64,000 nucleotides of DNA from Aphelenchoides besseyi. Lineage: Eukaryota; Nematoda; Chromadorea; Rhabditida; Aphelenchoididae. Numbering within the stretch: the first letter of the stretch is position 1; every line of letters starts with the position of its first letter. The notes below the pieces were generated by a model. That model was not told where the DNA came from. It did not search any database and worked only from the letters and a program-made list of their open reading frames with translations. Positions 1-10,288 of this stretch are shown here, piece by piece. The DNA is taken from positions 17,422,001-17,486,000 of the forward strand of contig JAMPIQ010000001.1 of the NCBI GenBank assembly GCA_024699855.1. The letters run 5' to 3'. The position numbers and the translations under genes were made by a program.

Positions 1-685
1 AACGAGCGCTGTGACGGTTGTGGTAACGTGGCGTGGGTGTTTCGTTTCCGCCGTACGAGTAGTTGGCACGTTGCAACAGTTGCAATTGGCGAGTGAATGT
101 CGGTGGTGCGTAAACGAACGGTGATCCCGGAAAACGTCCGACTTCCGACGGATCGTCGTAGTTGGTCGAATCGTATCGTAGAAGCTCGACCATTGATGGT
201 GAATCGGGACTCTTCTGATCGTCCAAACTACTCACTTTGCGAATGAACATGAGCTAAACAAGAGGCTTGTTAACACTCTCAATTTCGACTAACCTCCAAA
301 ATGAATTGTCCTTCTTTGAATCGTTGCGAATCGCTGTACGCCATTTCGTAGGTCCAACCCAATCGATTCTAAAGTCGATTAGTTGCATGAATTCGTTTCT
401 TTCCGACTTACACTGCACATCTTGCAGAACACGTCTCTGACAATGTGCGTTCCAGTTGTCATGTTCTTCTCTTCAGTAGTGGAGCAAATAATGTTGACGA
501 CGTTGCTGAACAGATACGCTTTTCCAGAGCTTCCTAAATAACATAAAAACAAATCAAAAACGACAGAACTCACCTTGAAATGAATCCGATTGAAAGGATT
601 CCTGATTGGTGAGAAAGTTTCCACAACTTTTACACACGTAAAGAATCGATTCGCTGTCGAGAAGATCGAAGTACAAACGCCCCAT
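1..685 (-). CDS. Yippee-like zinc-binding protein with a C-terminal extension (partial, runs off left edge)
   Basis: Four coding segments splice in frame: 685-574, 533-412, 368-294 and 253-1, with introns of 40-43 bp that all have GT-AG ends. The start is the MGR at 685. The Yippee domain covers about the first 103 residues: a first zinc pair in YVCKSCGNFLTN, then SSGKAYLFSNVVN, the MTTGTHIVRDVFC segment, the second zinc pair CKMC, and the closing LGWTYEMAYSDSQRFKEGQF. Yippee/YPEL proteins are small conserved proteins of the nucleus and centrosome, usually 100-125 residues and ending just after this motif. Here the last exon adds at least 84 residues rich in S, P, Y and R (from LMFIRKVSS) that remain open to the window edge. 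Family assignment is secure. The role of the extension is unknown. Confidence 0.88.
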
Positions 686-1210
686 CGTGAATCAACAATC
701 TGCTCAGCGGAATTGGCACCTCGAGTTCTGAAAATGTTGCTCGTAAGTGGTCGGAAGGCACGTGATTTGTTTTCGAAGCCTTAGAATCCGAATTTTACAC
801 CAACTAAAACAGGGATTGTGGGGCTTCCGGATTCTCGTCTATTTAACTGTTAACAAAAAACGATCAATTTGAATTACAACAACGAAATCAACCAACAACC
901 CCCGGACGAATGGGTCTGTTCAACCAGCGAGTCTCCGCGTCCGTTTCGCAAAAGCACCACAAAATGCAAAGAGCAAAAAAGAGGCGATCACGCGGACGAG
1001 TGCGGGAAAAAAGAACCTCCGGACTTTTTTCTACGGGCGTTAAAGGCGTCAATTCGTGGTTTATTTGGATTTTTTCAAAAAGACTTCAACAAAACAGCAA
1101 CGCGAAATAGACATCAACAAACGAACACATCGTTTTTCAGCATCCAAGAGTCTCAAATGCATGTTGGAAATCGACTTCCAACTACTGACCACTCAGTGAA
1201 TAGTAAAATA
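686..1210. other. No supported gene; 5' flank of the Yippee-like gene
   Basis: Two overlapping plus-strand open frames (869-1228 and 910-1110) exist but have no recognisable domain, no splice logic and low-complexity composition. I see nothing else in this stretch. Confidence 0.5.
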
Positions 1211-1567
1211 CAGGGTGGGCCAAAATGAATTGACTAGTCGGAACCGCAAATAACGTTCTTATTTTTGATTTTTTCTGGACAAACTGTATATTTTCTGAAT
1301 CCTCATGGTCGCCAACTTCAGATGAGCTCAAAATTAAAATTTTGAAATTTTCGAAAAATTTTGCTTTGGTCCCCCCTTATGTCGCGTTCCGGGCAACTTT
1401 CAATTTAAAGAAATCGACTCAAATTGATGTAAAATGAACAAGAGTAACATTAATTGGTGTTGTTACTTTGTTGTCCGTCCGACTGGCCAATTGCGAGCGG
1501 CTATCGAAGAAACCGCAAATCAAATTCGTCAAAATCGGCCGATGAGAGAACGAATTGCCGGCAACTT
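1211..1567 (+). mobile_element. Truncated Tc1/mariner-type element (left end only)
   Basis: The block starts CAGGGTGGGCC directly after a TA dinucleotide (1209-1210) and is nearly identical to the left part of the complete element at 60067-60713: terminal inverted repeat, then the start of the same short ORF (ATG at 1434, NINWCCYFVVRPTGQ). Identity stops at about 1567, inside the ORF, and the right terminal repeat is absent. The ORF resembles the C-terminal tail of an IS630/Tc1/mariner transposase; no catalytic DDE/D segment is present. It is a dead 5' fragment. Confidence 0.85.
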
Positions 1568-1761
1568 GAAATTACAGATGTTATTCTTCCATTCCAAAGA
1601 ACCTCGTTCTTTCTCAAAGTTCGAAATCTAAAAATTAACGGTTACTTTGATTGCTCTTACTTACTAGCGTTGCATTTTCTTCCTTCAGTTTTTTGTCTTC
1701 GTCTTCAGTTGTCTTTCTTCTGTCTCCACAAAGTCTAACTAAAGTTAAAAATTAAGTTTTC

Positions 1762-2566
1762 TCATTGAATACGCTCACTTACTTTTTGTTTGAATTTGTT
1801 TTCCATGTCCTTTATTTTCTGGTTTAATTGCCCAATTGTAACCTCAGGATCTGCGGTATTCGCATCGACACCTTCATTTGTCGATGGTCGACTTGTCTCT
1901 GAGAGACTACTCGAAGCGACGGTTGTTTGATTCGTCAACTGATTGCTGGTCTCCAATAATAAAACTTTAGCACGGGACTCTTCGGTTGCTCTCGAATTGT
2001 ATCAAGCTAAGAACAAAAGTAAAACTTTAAATTTGATTAAACTCACCCGAATCGACGAACATGATCTCCACCGTAACAGGCGGATAATTGCCGGGTAATC
2101 CACGCACTGAAAAGCAATGAATTCAACCATCATCTTTGAGTCCAAATCACTTCCTTGAGGTCCCGGTCTCCCGTTCAATCCGTCCAGTCCTTTTTCTCCT
2201 TTCTTGCCTTTTGGTCCCATCGGGCATCGATTGTCGATGTCACAGGAACAAACCCCGTCGAATTCGCGTCTATCGATCGCTCGTTGTGAACGACCGGTTC
2301 GACTCTTTTGCATCAGTTTTTGCCTTCAATCATCTATCAGAATGCCCGTAGTCAACCCACCATGCGGTATCCTCGACAACTCTTAGATCTCGAATATCGT
2401 CGAGAATTTCTTCTCGTATCGCACTCAATCGACCGAACAAGATCGGCAATCCACTTAGCAAGAGGCTCAGAGCAACCGCTGCTCCAGCAACTGACCAATA
2501 AATTGCGAGCATCGAATTCAACTGACCACAATCAATTGTGAATCCCAACCGTGGAATCGACGTCAT
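1762..2566 (-). CDS. Short membrane-anchored collagen-like protein
   Basis: The start is ATG at 2566 (MTSIPRL). A hydrophobic segment at about residues 18-42 is followed by an acidic helix ending EDTAWW, the pattern of the nematode cuticle-collagen N-terminal domain. The next exon (about 2313 downward) has basic stretches that could be subtilisin cleavage sites, a C-x-C motif, and a short Gly-X-Y run beginning GPKGKKGEKG. A phase-1 intron lies inside the run, after which GMRGLPGNY continues it. The chain then either stops near 2003 or, using a later acceptor, continues into a Ser/Thr-rich segment and a short predicted coiled coil ending near 1762. The collagen part is much shorter than in ordinary cuticle collagens. 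A secreted or shed matrix role is an inference from architecture. Confidence 0.65.
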
Positions 2567-3460
2567 TTTCGTGTTAGTCGTCCGATTTCGATGTCCGACG
2601 AAGTTCGAGTTCAGAAACAACTTCTTCAGTGCAATTGCAAACGACAATCTCAAAACGTCAACTGTTTACTCGTAATCTTTACACCCATCAAGAACAAAAA
2701 CCGCTGAATGTCATTGATTATCTTGGAATATGGAGTTGTGAGAAGGATTAGATGCTAAGTGGTGGTTCCGAACTGAACAGCAACCGCTCCGTGAAACGAT
2801 CGAACGGAACGATTTGAAACAACCGCATAACTTGAAACGATTCTTCCAACGGTGTTGCGGTGTTCACAATCCCGCTAATTAGCAGAAGCAGATTCCCGAA
2901 ACGTTCTAAAATCAATCACGTCCAATTACTATTTTGACACTCTAACCTTCGTAGTCTTTCATTTGAGCGTGTTACGTGTTTGTAAACTTCAATTAGTCGT
3001 TCAGGCTCTATTTCAATATAAGAATAGTTGTACTGTTCGGTTTGAATTAGAGCTGGTAAACAAACGAGCAGCTAAACAGAACTTCTCAGATGGCTGAAGT
3101 CGATTCTGAAGGCAAATTTGAGTAACAAGCTGATTGCTCTTGTTCGAGAAGCTCTTTCTACCCAGTGATCGATTCCCTAAGAATCTTCAACCCAAAGCTA
3201 ATTGCTAGTTTTTAGCTTTTGCACAGCTGATGATTCCAAAAACTCGTTTTTCTGTTAGCTAAGAATTCAGCATTAACCAATTGTTAGTTAGCTACTTCAA
3301 CGAACAGCAGTTTGTAGTTTGTGTATTAGTAGCTTGGAGCGCACTACTTCACAACGCCAAGTATTCAGGGCTCTCGACCGGCCTTTTTAGCGCGCTATTT
3401 ATGCCCGGACTTTGATTCTTCTAATTGGGATCTCACGAACATCAACGGAAACGTGCTAAT
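2567..3460. other. No supported gene
   Basis: About 0.9 kb, AT-rich, with several short imperfect repeats of the GCTAGTT/TTAGCT type around 3190-3300. No open frame, splice pattern or RNA gene was recognised. It probably holds the divergent promoters of the flanking genes. Confidence 0.4.
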
Positions 3461-4132
3461 ATGCAATCTATAAGTGAAGTGCGTCCATTTTTGTTTCTGG
3501 CAGGTAAGTGGTTGGTTTCCCTATGTTGTTCACATGTTTTCAGGACACAAAGCTCTTTCGGAAGAGAAGTTCAAGGAACTGGGTATCACTCATGGAGTTG
3601 ACTGCACGAACTTCCCGAAACCACTGCGCATTGGCGAGACCGAATACATGGACGTGAAGGGAGCGGACGTCGAGCGATTTCAAATCCACAAGTACTTCGA
3701 ATCAACTGCCAATTTCATCAAGAACGCGAAAGAAAAAGATACGTTTGGAGTTGTGATAGACATATGAGTTCTGTTTAAGGTGGAAGAGTCGTTGTGTTTT
3801 GTGGTCAGGGAATTAGTCGGTAAGTGATGAGTATCTACCCGATTTAAGCAATTAAGATCCGCAACAATCTGTTTGGTTTACCTGCTCATTCACGAGAATT
3901 TGAGTCTTGAAGAGGCGTACGTTCGAGTTTCAAGGTGAAGTTGTCAACATAATGGGATAACAGAGGGTTTAGTGTGCGACGAATAGCGCCGAACGTTGGG
4001 TTTTGGGCTCAAATGATTGAGTTCGAACAGAAACGAAATGGAAGAACGACCGTTGAAGTGGTAGAAAAGATTCCGCCGACAATTCGACTTCGCGAAAGTC
4101 AACAGACAGTCGAGATGATAATGTTCCATTGA
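3461..4132 (+). CDS. Atypical dual-specificity phosphatase (DUSP) family protein
   Basis: Exons: 3461-3503 (MQSISEVRPFLFLAG), 3544 to about 3740, about 3779-3820, then two more ending at TGA 4130-4132. The order of motifs is that of an atypical DUSP: VRPFLFLAG, the ELGITHG strand, the general-acid loop GAD near FQIHKYFE, the P-loop FCGQGISR, SATICLVYLL, the LSLEEAYVRV helix, and RIAPNVGFWAQM. The catalytic Cys, Gly, Ser and Arg of the HCxxGxSR loop are kept, but the conserved His is Phe. Activity against phosphotyrosine/threonine is therefore plausible but may be altered. The junction before the P-loop exon has no canonical donor in the right phase, so a one-base error or real frameshift near 3728-3745 is likely. 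Confidence 0.78.
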
Positions 4133-4165
4133 TTAACGTGGAATCGTTTCTGTATATTTGACGGC

Positions 4166-4171
4166 AATAAA
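4166..4171 (+). promoter_or_regulatory. Poly(A) signal of the DUSP gene
   Basis: Canonical AATAAA 34 bp after the DUSP stop codon. Confidence 0.6.
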
Positions 4172-4386
4172 CTCGTTACTTTGAAGGTTGTGCTTAGTCG
4201 CAATGAAAAGTCCTAACAAGTCAATGAAGGGATGTGTTACTGGAAAGACATCAGGTATCAGAGCAACAGCAAAGAGACTTGTTGTTGGGAAATTAAGTCC
4301 TTTCTGGACAACAACGACGAGTGTTTCTGAGAAGTTTTGATTGGAAGTTCAGTCGGAAAAGTGTTCGTCTCGAAATCAATCGGTTC

Positions 4387-4860
4387 ATGTTCGTGCTCTG
4401 TTGGCTGTTAAGGTGCGAGCTTCGATTGTTCTTTTGGTTCCCGTTAGTGCAAATGGCAATGTTGAAGCAAAGTGGAGCACATAAATGCTATGTAGACAAA
4501 TGTTACAATCTTGTAACTGAAAAATAAGCAAAATTCCTATATGTTTTAGGACGAATATTGCAAATATAAAATCAAAGAGTGCTTTCCTGGTGCAAATGCT
4601 TGTTGGGCGAGTGTGGATTCAGATGGCGGACAAGCATCCATAAGCAAAGTGATAATGGTTTCTAATTGGTAAATTACAAGCATTTCTAGAATTGTTGTGA
4701 GAACAGTGGTAGAACAATTGGATGTAAAGATTACGCAAACGGAAAGGTTTGCGCTTGTATTGGCAAGAATCTTTGCAATGATGGATATGTGGATTTGTCG
4801 AATCGCCCAGCAATAACAGCTGCTCTCGGATTCCTCGTTCTTCCTCTCGTCCTTGTTTAG
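4387..4860 (+). CDS. Small Ly6/three-finger-like surface protein
   Basis: ATG at 4387 begins a hydrophobic leader. Exons join through introns with TTTTAG and TTTCTAG acceptors to give a chain of about 130 residues ending at TAG 4858-4860. The cysteine spacing is that of the Ly6/uPAR fold: KCYVDKCYNL, EYCKYKIKECF, NACW, NCCENS, GCKDY, VCACIGKNLCND, with the typical final LCN. A C-terminal hydrophobic tail (AITAALGFLVLPLVLV) is consistent with GPI anchoring. Nematode homologues of this shape include ODR-2/HOT-type proteins. The ligand and role cannot be read from the sequence. The first exon boundary is uncertain. Confidence 0.7.
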
Positions 4861-5523
4861 ATTGTTGCATTTGGTGTAGATTATAGGAAAATAACTAAGG
4901 ACTCTGTGTTTTTTGAATGGATCAAAATACTCTTTGGAGAAACTGCGACTGTCGTGAAATCAATGGATCTCGTAGTCGCGTTCGTAATTGTTTTCGACCA
5001 TCAATCTCGTTTCTATCGATCTGTTTCGTTACAAAGTGATCAGCTGATATGAGAGCTTCTAACAAAGATCAGCTTCATGTTTCTTGGAACACCAGTTGCC
5101 GTTCTTCATTTGCGATTCATTTTCGTGGCGAAAAGACCCACTTGTTGGTCGATGAAACGTGTGGGATTAAGAAGACGATTGCTTGAATGGAACTAATGGA
5201 ATGAGTTTGGCGGGTTGTTGTTCATCGACAAACTTCAAGCGCCCGAAAAACGTGCAGTAAATGGAAGTTGGCGGGCGAACCTGTGAACTCTCGTTAATTT
5301 TCTGGACCATCGTTTTACTGCAGAAAACGGGTTGCTGAAGAGCTTGCGCAGAAGCGAGTGCGGGAGTGGAAAGTTGGCGCGACGATACGAAAAGCGCAGT
5401 AAACAAAATGGGCGGCGTTTGAGGAATCGATCATTGGACAGTTTCCTGGTCCGGTTCTTGGGCCCGCCAACCGGTCCACTGTGGTGGCGCAGTAAAATTA
5501 CTGCACTCCGAGAATAGCAGGCA
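4861..5523. other. Intergenic region upstream of the cuticle collagen
   Basis: No conserved coding signal. Overlapping open frames on both strands at 5167-5567 reflect the local base composition. The stretch ends in the collagen promoter. Confidence 0.4.
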
Positions 5524-5529
5524 TATAAA
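5524..5529 (+). promoter_or_regulatory. TATA box of the cuticle collagen gene
   Basis: TATAAA lies about 105 bp upstream of the collagen ATG. Between them is a 5' leader containing a small intron (GTAAAC...GACTTTAG) whose acceptor abuts AATGAG. Confidence 0.6.
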
Positions 5530-5633
5530 AGTGGAAGACCGAGAAGGGAAACAGCAAGACGAGCCAATTCGCCTCATCAGTTCACAAGGTAAACTGAGAA
5601 GTGCAATTAGTTCTTAAGTGAATTGACTTTAGA

Positions 5634-7383
5634 ATGAGTGCTAAATTTGCTGTTCAGTTGGCGAGTGCCGGATCGGCGGCTGCGGTCGTCTTGGCGATCT
5701 TTGCATCCGTTTGGATTGTTCAAGACATCAACTCATTGTACCGTGAAGTGATGAACGAAATGGACGAATTCCGAGATCTTTCCAATCAAGCTTGGGATGG
5801 GTAAGCCAAAATGAAGTGATCTTCAACTCGCAATTGAATGTTCAGAATGCTCACCTTCAATGTTGCACACAATCGTGAAGCTCGTCACGTGCGTCGTCAA
5901 TCTTACGCTCAAGCCGGTGGCTACAGCGGTGGAGGCGGTTATGCTCAAGCTCCTCAACAACACGGCGGCTACAGCGCTCAACAAACCGGAGGCTATGGAG
6001 CTCAACAAAACTATGGAGCTTCTCAATCTTATCATCAACAAGCTCCTCATGTTGCTGCTACTCACTCAACCGGTGGACATCAGATACCAACAACAACACA
6101 CGGCAGCTACCGGCGGTCATCAACGCTCTCAATCGCAACATCAATGTCCTCCCGGTCCTCCAGGTCCACCGTTTGTTGTTGTGTTTGAATCGAAGTCTTA
6201 ATTGCTCTTATTTAGCGGTCAACCCGGTATTCCCGGAGAGGACGGTTTGGCTGGAGGCAAGTTGAGATTAAAGGACTTCAGTTAATCTCGGTGTTTAGAA
6301 CCCGGACGTGCTGGTGGTGCTGGAGCTTCGCAAATTGGCAGCGGATACGAAAGCCGTGGTGGTTGTGTTTCTTGCCCCGCCGGACCTCCGTAAGCTGTGC
6401 ACCGTATTTCTTGCCTAATCGATTGATTTCAGCGGTCCTCCAGGACCTGATGGACCACCAGTATTGTTTTCTATTAAAGTATGTGATTCAACACAATCAT
6501 TTTAGGGCCCAGCTGGACCAAACGGTGATGATGGAGCCCCTGGAGCTGTAAGTTTGAAGCATTAAGGTCGTTCATCATCGTTTGTCCTTTAGCCCGGAAA
6601 TGGCGGCGGTGCTGGAACTCCCGGTTAGTTTAGAAGATGAATGGAGTAGTCAATAAGTCAAATTGAAGGTCCTCCTGGTGATGCAGGCGCTCCCGGACCA
6701 GCTGGTAAGATTTTATTCGGGTTGCAAGCAATTACCGTTGATCTAATTTAGGTGCTCCTGGACAACCCGGTATTTGATTTCTAGTCCCCGTGTTTGTGTT
6801 AATGTTCAATTTGAAGGTCAACCCGGTGCTCCCGGTACTCGATCCACTTCTCAACCTGGACCAAAAGGACCTCCAGGGTTAGTTTCCCAATCGAATGAGC
6901 CCACTAATTGTTCGATTTAAGCCCCGCTGGCCCTCCTGGATCTCCAGGACGTAAATTCGATCAAAATTGAATTCGCCCTTTACATTCATGTTTCAGAACC
7001 AGGACAATCGAATGGCGTTGGTGCTCCAGGACCAGCAGGTCCAGCGTAAGTTTTCCTTTCACTCTTCATTTGACTAATCATTTTTAATGTTTAGCGGTCC
7101 ACCCGGTCAATCAGGTTGAATTTGATTGTGTCGATGTGAAGGTAATAATCGCTATTTGAAGGTCAACCGGGACAAGCAGGATCGCCTGGACGTGAGTTGA
7201 ACCGAATTGAAGCATCTTATTTGCACTTGTATTCTAGAACCGGGATCCTCTGGGCAACACGGTGGCGATGCTGCTTACTGTCCATGTCCCAGCCGCTCTT
7301 CGAATGCTCCAGTTACAGGCGGCCAACAACAAGGCGGCTATCGTGGTGTTGCTCGTTTTGCATCACGACGTGTCAAAGCTTAA
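5634..7383 (+). CDS. Nematode cuticle collagen (about 13 small exons)
   Basis: The ATG at 5634 gives MSAKFAVQL, a hydrophobic signal-anchor, the conserved block EFRDLSNQAWDGM, and the subtilisin-type site HVRR. A Gly/Tyr/Gln-rich segment and cysteine-flanked Gly-X-Y blocks follow: CPPGPPGPP, GQPGIPGEDG, then GGCVSCPAGPP and many GPPG/GAPG units separated by introns of about 40-50 bp. The C-terminus is CPCPSRSS followed by a Gln/Gly/Arg tail ending RRVKA and TAA 7381-7383. These proteins are secreted, trimerise and are crosslinked into the cuticle. One intron near 6257 uses a GC donor (GGAG/gcaagt). The reading frame changes by +1 at about 6080-6084 between the Gln-rich part and CPPGPPGPP, with no intron to explain it. 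Confidence 0.85.
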
Positions 7384-8640
7384 ACGTCTTTGATTCACAA
7401 CTTCTGTTACTTCAAACAATAAAATTGACCAATCAAATTTGTCCTCTCTGTTGAATAATCTTTTGAAATTGAATCAAATACCAACATGAAATAGAAGTTG
7501 GATAGTGGGTCTATTTGTAATCATGAGAAGATGACTTTTATGCAGCAGGACACCAAGCTGCTGATCATCCGGACTTCAACGTTCACTTCTCAGTGGACTC
7601 CAAGTGAATGGCGACTACAAGAACTTTAGTTGAGTGATTGAGAGTATAACAATAAAACTTTTAAGGATGTTAACGGTTTGTGTTCAACTTCGATCTTCTC
7701 AACCAGCGAACTGATTATTTCTCGTTAGCAACACTCATTAAAATAGTTGTCATTGATTACTACGGCCAATTGCAGCGATTAAAGTCAATTACCGTTGTTG
7801 TTATGGTCAACTACAGAGAACTCAATTTCTGAGTATGTTTTCGATTCGAATTCTGCTCTCGATCAACTTCTATCCTCCAAACTCTCAAGACAATGATCTT
7901 TTACTCTCATTAACATCCGATTCAAATTACAGTTCACCAACATCAGCGTAAAGAACTGCACAATCTTTTGCAATTTTGGACGATTTTTGACAGATTGTTC
8001 GGCTTTGAAGGGCTCTCATTTCTCTCTCAGTTGTCCGGTAGCTACAAGTGTGGGCATAGTGAAGAGCTAGTTTTTTGGCTTTGTATTGATATAAAATGAG
8101 CACTAGTTGTCGTGAGAATCTCCGAACTACATCGATTTGCGCGATGAACGTGCTATACAAGGGAATGGGGGTGTTGTGTATTTTAGCTTGTTGGCTGGTT
8201 GGATTCTGTTGATATTCACAGGGTTTGGATTCCATCAGTAGTGTTTGTCGTTTTATTAATTAGACGGCCATATAATGCAGTAAAGGTGAGAACAATCAAT
8301 CGTTATAATTGATTTTTGACGTCTGTACTTCGAAAGTTTCCATAACTGATAAGCATCGAATTGATTTGTAAGTAATGGTGATACAACTGGTTGCAATCGA
8401 AACACAGATAAAGGAAGTAAGCGCTTAGAATATAAAATAACAGAATGAGCATCAGTTGAGGCTAAGGATTTGAAAATGGACATTTTTGTTTGAATTTAGC
8501 AGGTAGTTGGCTGAGAATAAACTTGTAGGATGAAGGTCGAGCGTTAACGATACGTTTGCAGTCTCCTTGCACGGATAAAAACACAATCACAAAGCGTTTA
8601 TTTCTCAAAGAAAAAGCACAGAGAAATACCAAGGAGTGCA
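7384..8640. other. Intergenic; AATAAA at 7418-7423, otherwise no supported gene
   Basis: A poly(A) signal follows the collagen. At 7550-7660 there is a short open stretch and another AATAAA near 7650 that could be the end of a decayed gene. Minus-strand open frames at 7927-8235 and 8256-8483 contain a possible membrane helix (LFYILSAYFLYLCF in one frame), but I could not join them into a credible protein. Confidence 0.35.
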
Positions 8641-8643
8641 ATC

Positions 8644-8930
8644 AGTAACCAAAAGTAGCTACGAACGCGATGAACAAGAAGCCCATGAACGATAGTTGAG
8701 TGATTGCCACACCTACAAAACCGCTTTGAGATCGCAGACAATTGATCTTACCATTTTTGGTGCCAAATCTGACGATCACGAATACACTTCTGTACCAACG
8801 AGATGAATATCGCCAACGCTACCGGACTTGATGTTCTGAACAAAAAATACAAGTTGAAGAAAAAACCAACTATCATCTTAACCGTAGCATTTTCTCGTTG
8901 TTTCACCCAAACATCAGTACTTTTCCAACC
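8644..8930 (-). CDS. Possible small membrane-tail protein (3' exons only)
   Basis: Two putative minus-strand exons are joined by an intron with a GTAAGATC donor and a TTTTGTAG acceptor. One frame ends in a hydrophobic tail (SFMGFLFIAFVATFGY) and another also ends in a membrane-like tail. Both are possible because upstream exons cannot be placed. The tail resembles the C-terminus of GPI- or tail-anchored small proteins. This is a weak call. Confidence 0.25.
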
Positions 8931-9744
8931 GTCCTTGCCAACAGCAGTTTAAAGTGCTTTTCCATCACCACACACCAAACTCTCAGTCGAATTCCATTTG
9001 GGCGCAATGAACGTGTCTTTCAGTTATATAATACAACAATCAGTAGATGGACCAACAATCGTTTACTTCGAAAACAACGGGTTTCCGTCGTTCAGGTGAG
9101 TAATCTGTTGAAAAATGCAAGGAATCGTCTTTCAGAGAAACCGCTTTTATGTAGCTTTCGACGTTGTTCGCTGTGGTTTATGTGGCAATTGTGAAGGTCT
9201 AGGAAATTGACCATCATCAGAGCCCTCATTATAGCCATTTGTTTGAAGTAAAGAACAATAAAATTGCTTGTAGTGGTCTTTATGTTCGAATAGAACTTAT
9301 CACAAATCCAAGTATCAAACAAAGTCTTTAGAATCATTCACACTAATCGTAGTGTTTTTGGATCAATTTCCGATCATGATAAAGACAGTAAACTTGTATT
9401 TCGTAACCAAAATGACATGTGGAAAACCAAAAGAGAATAGGCAGCAGAAAACCTCTGGACATTTTAGTGCGTCCTGCTTTCCAGTGTGTGTGAGGTCCTC
9501 GTCTTGGCTTCGCGCCAAAACGACTTGCACTTGCGAATAAAGTGGATGAAAACCTGCGTTTGTTCGAGCTTCGTGTTTCAGGCGTCGAGTTTCGATTTGT
9601 TAACTCTTTTTCAGATTGTTTCTTATTTAGGTATAGAGTAAGGTTGATAAACTTGCTAATCGATCGGATGGTCATCAACACAACAATCAATTTATTGGAA
9701 CACAACAATTAAAACAACAAGATGAAAACGACAAAGAAATAACA
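8931..9744. other. No supported gene
   Basis: Only short, mutually overlapping open frames without domains or splice structure. Confidence 0.35.
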
Positions 9745-10127
9745 TTATTTAGCGGACGTTGGAGGTTTCAATTGAAAGGTTTTACTACAAAACTGCAGGT
9801 GTTTTACGTCTGCTAGTTTTATATAAGCCCGTCCATTGTGTCCAAAACTGCTGCCCCAGCTACCCTTACACAGGAATTGGTATTCGGGTCGGTCTGGCGA
9901 AACATCCGAACGAAGCACTCGGTAGCCAATTAAGAAAACGGCGTGGAAACTGTTCGTTTTCGCCGTCTTCCATTGGTCCTCCGTGTATTCGCCTCGGAGT
10001 TTCTTTTCTTGACGCAGCTCGTCCTCTTCATTCGCCTTCTGTTCACCTTCGGCTGCGTCGTAGTTCTGCGTCAGGTCGAGTCCGTCAACTTTGTAGTTGC
10101 GGAAGTGCAATGGCGCCCGTATAACTG
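9745..10127 (-). pseudogene. C-terminal fragment of a papain-type (C1A) cysteine peptidase
   Basis: One minus-strand exon preceded by a TTTATTTCAG acceptor at about 10128. It contains FHAVFLIGY, matching the catalytic-His segment HAV-x-x-x-GY, and LCKGSWGSSFGHNG, matching the KNSWG-x-x-WG-x-x-G segment of C1 peptidases. The catalytic Asn position of KNSWG is Gly here. I see no upstream exons with the active-site Cys (QGxCGSCW). The next sequence is AT-rich and then a gene on the other strand. It is either a decayed copy or the end of an inactive homologue; decay is the simpler reading. Confidence 0.6.
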
Positions 10128-10285
10128 AAATAAATAAAAGTTAAAGCCGGTTGTAAAAACTAAGAGTTAAGATTTTGCTTTAATTTTGCTAATTTTTATT
10201 GTTTTTTTTTGCCGATTCGTTGTTCTCCTAGACCTCCCGTTTTTAGTTTTCAGATTCCCATCATTCTAATAGTCATCTTTAGGCT
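10128..10285. other. Short AT-rich spacer
   Basis: AT-rich with a T9 run at 10202-10210; likely promoter or intron sequence of the flanking genes. Confidence 0.3.
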
Positions 10286-10288
10286 TTG

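Noticed and set aside
869..1228. 119-codon plus-strand frame beside the Yippee-like gene
   Set aside because: Low-complexity Lys/Arg/Gln content, no homologous motif, and it runs straight into the transposon repeat.
2136..2541. Plus-strand frames over the membrane-collagen gene
   Set aside because: Antisense shadows of its exons.
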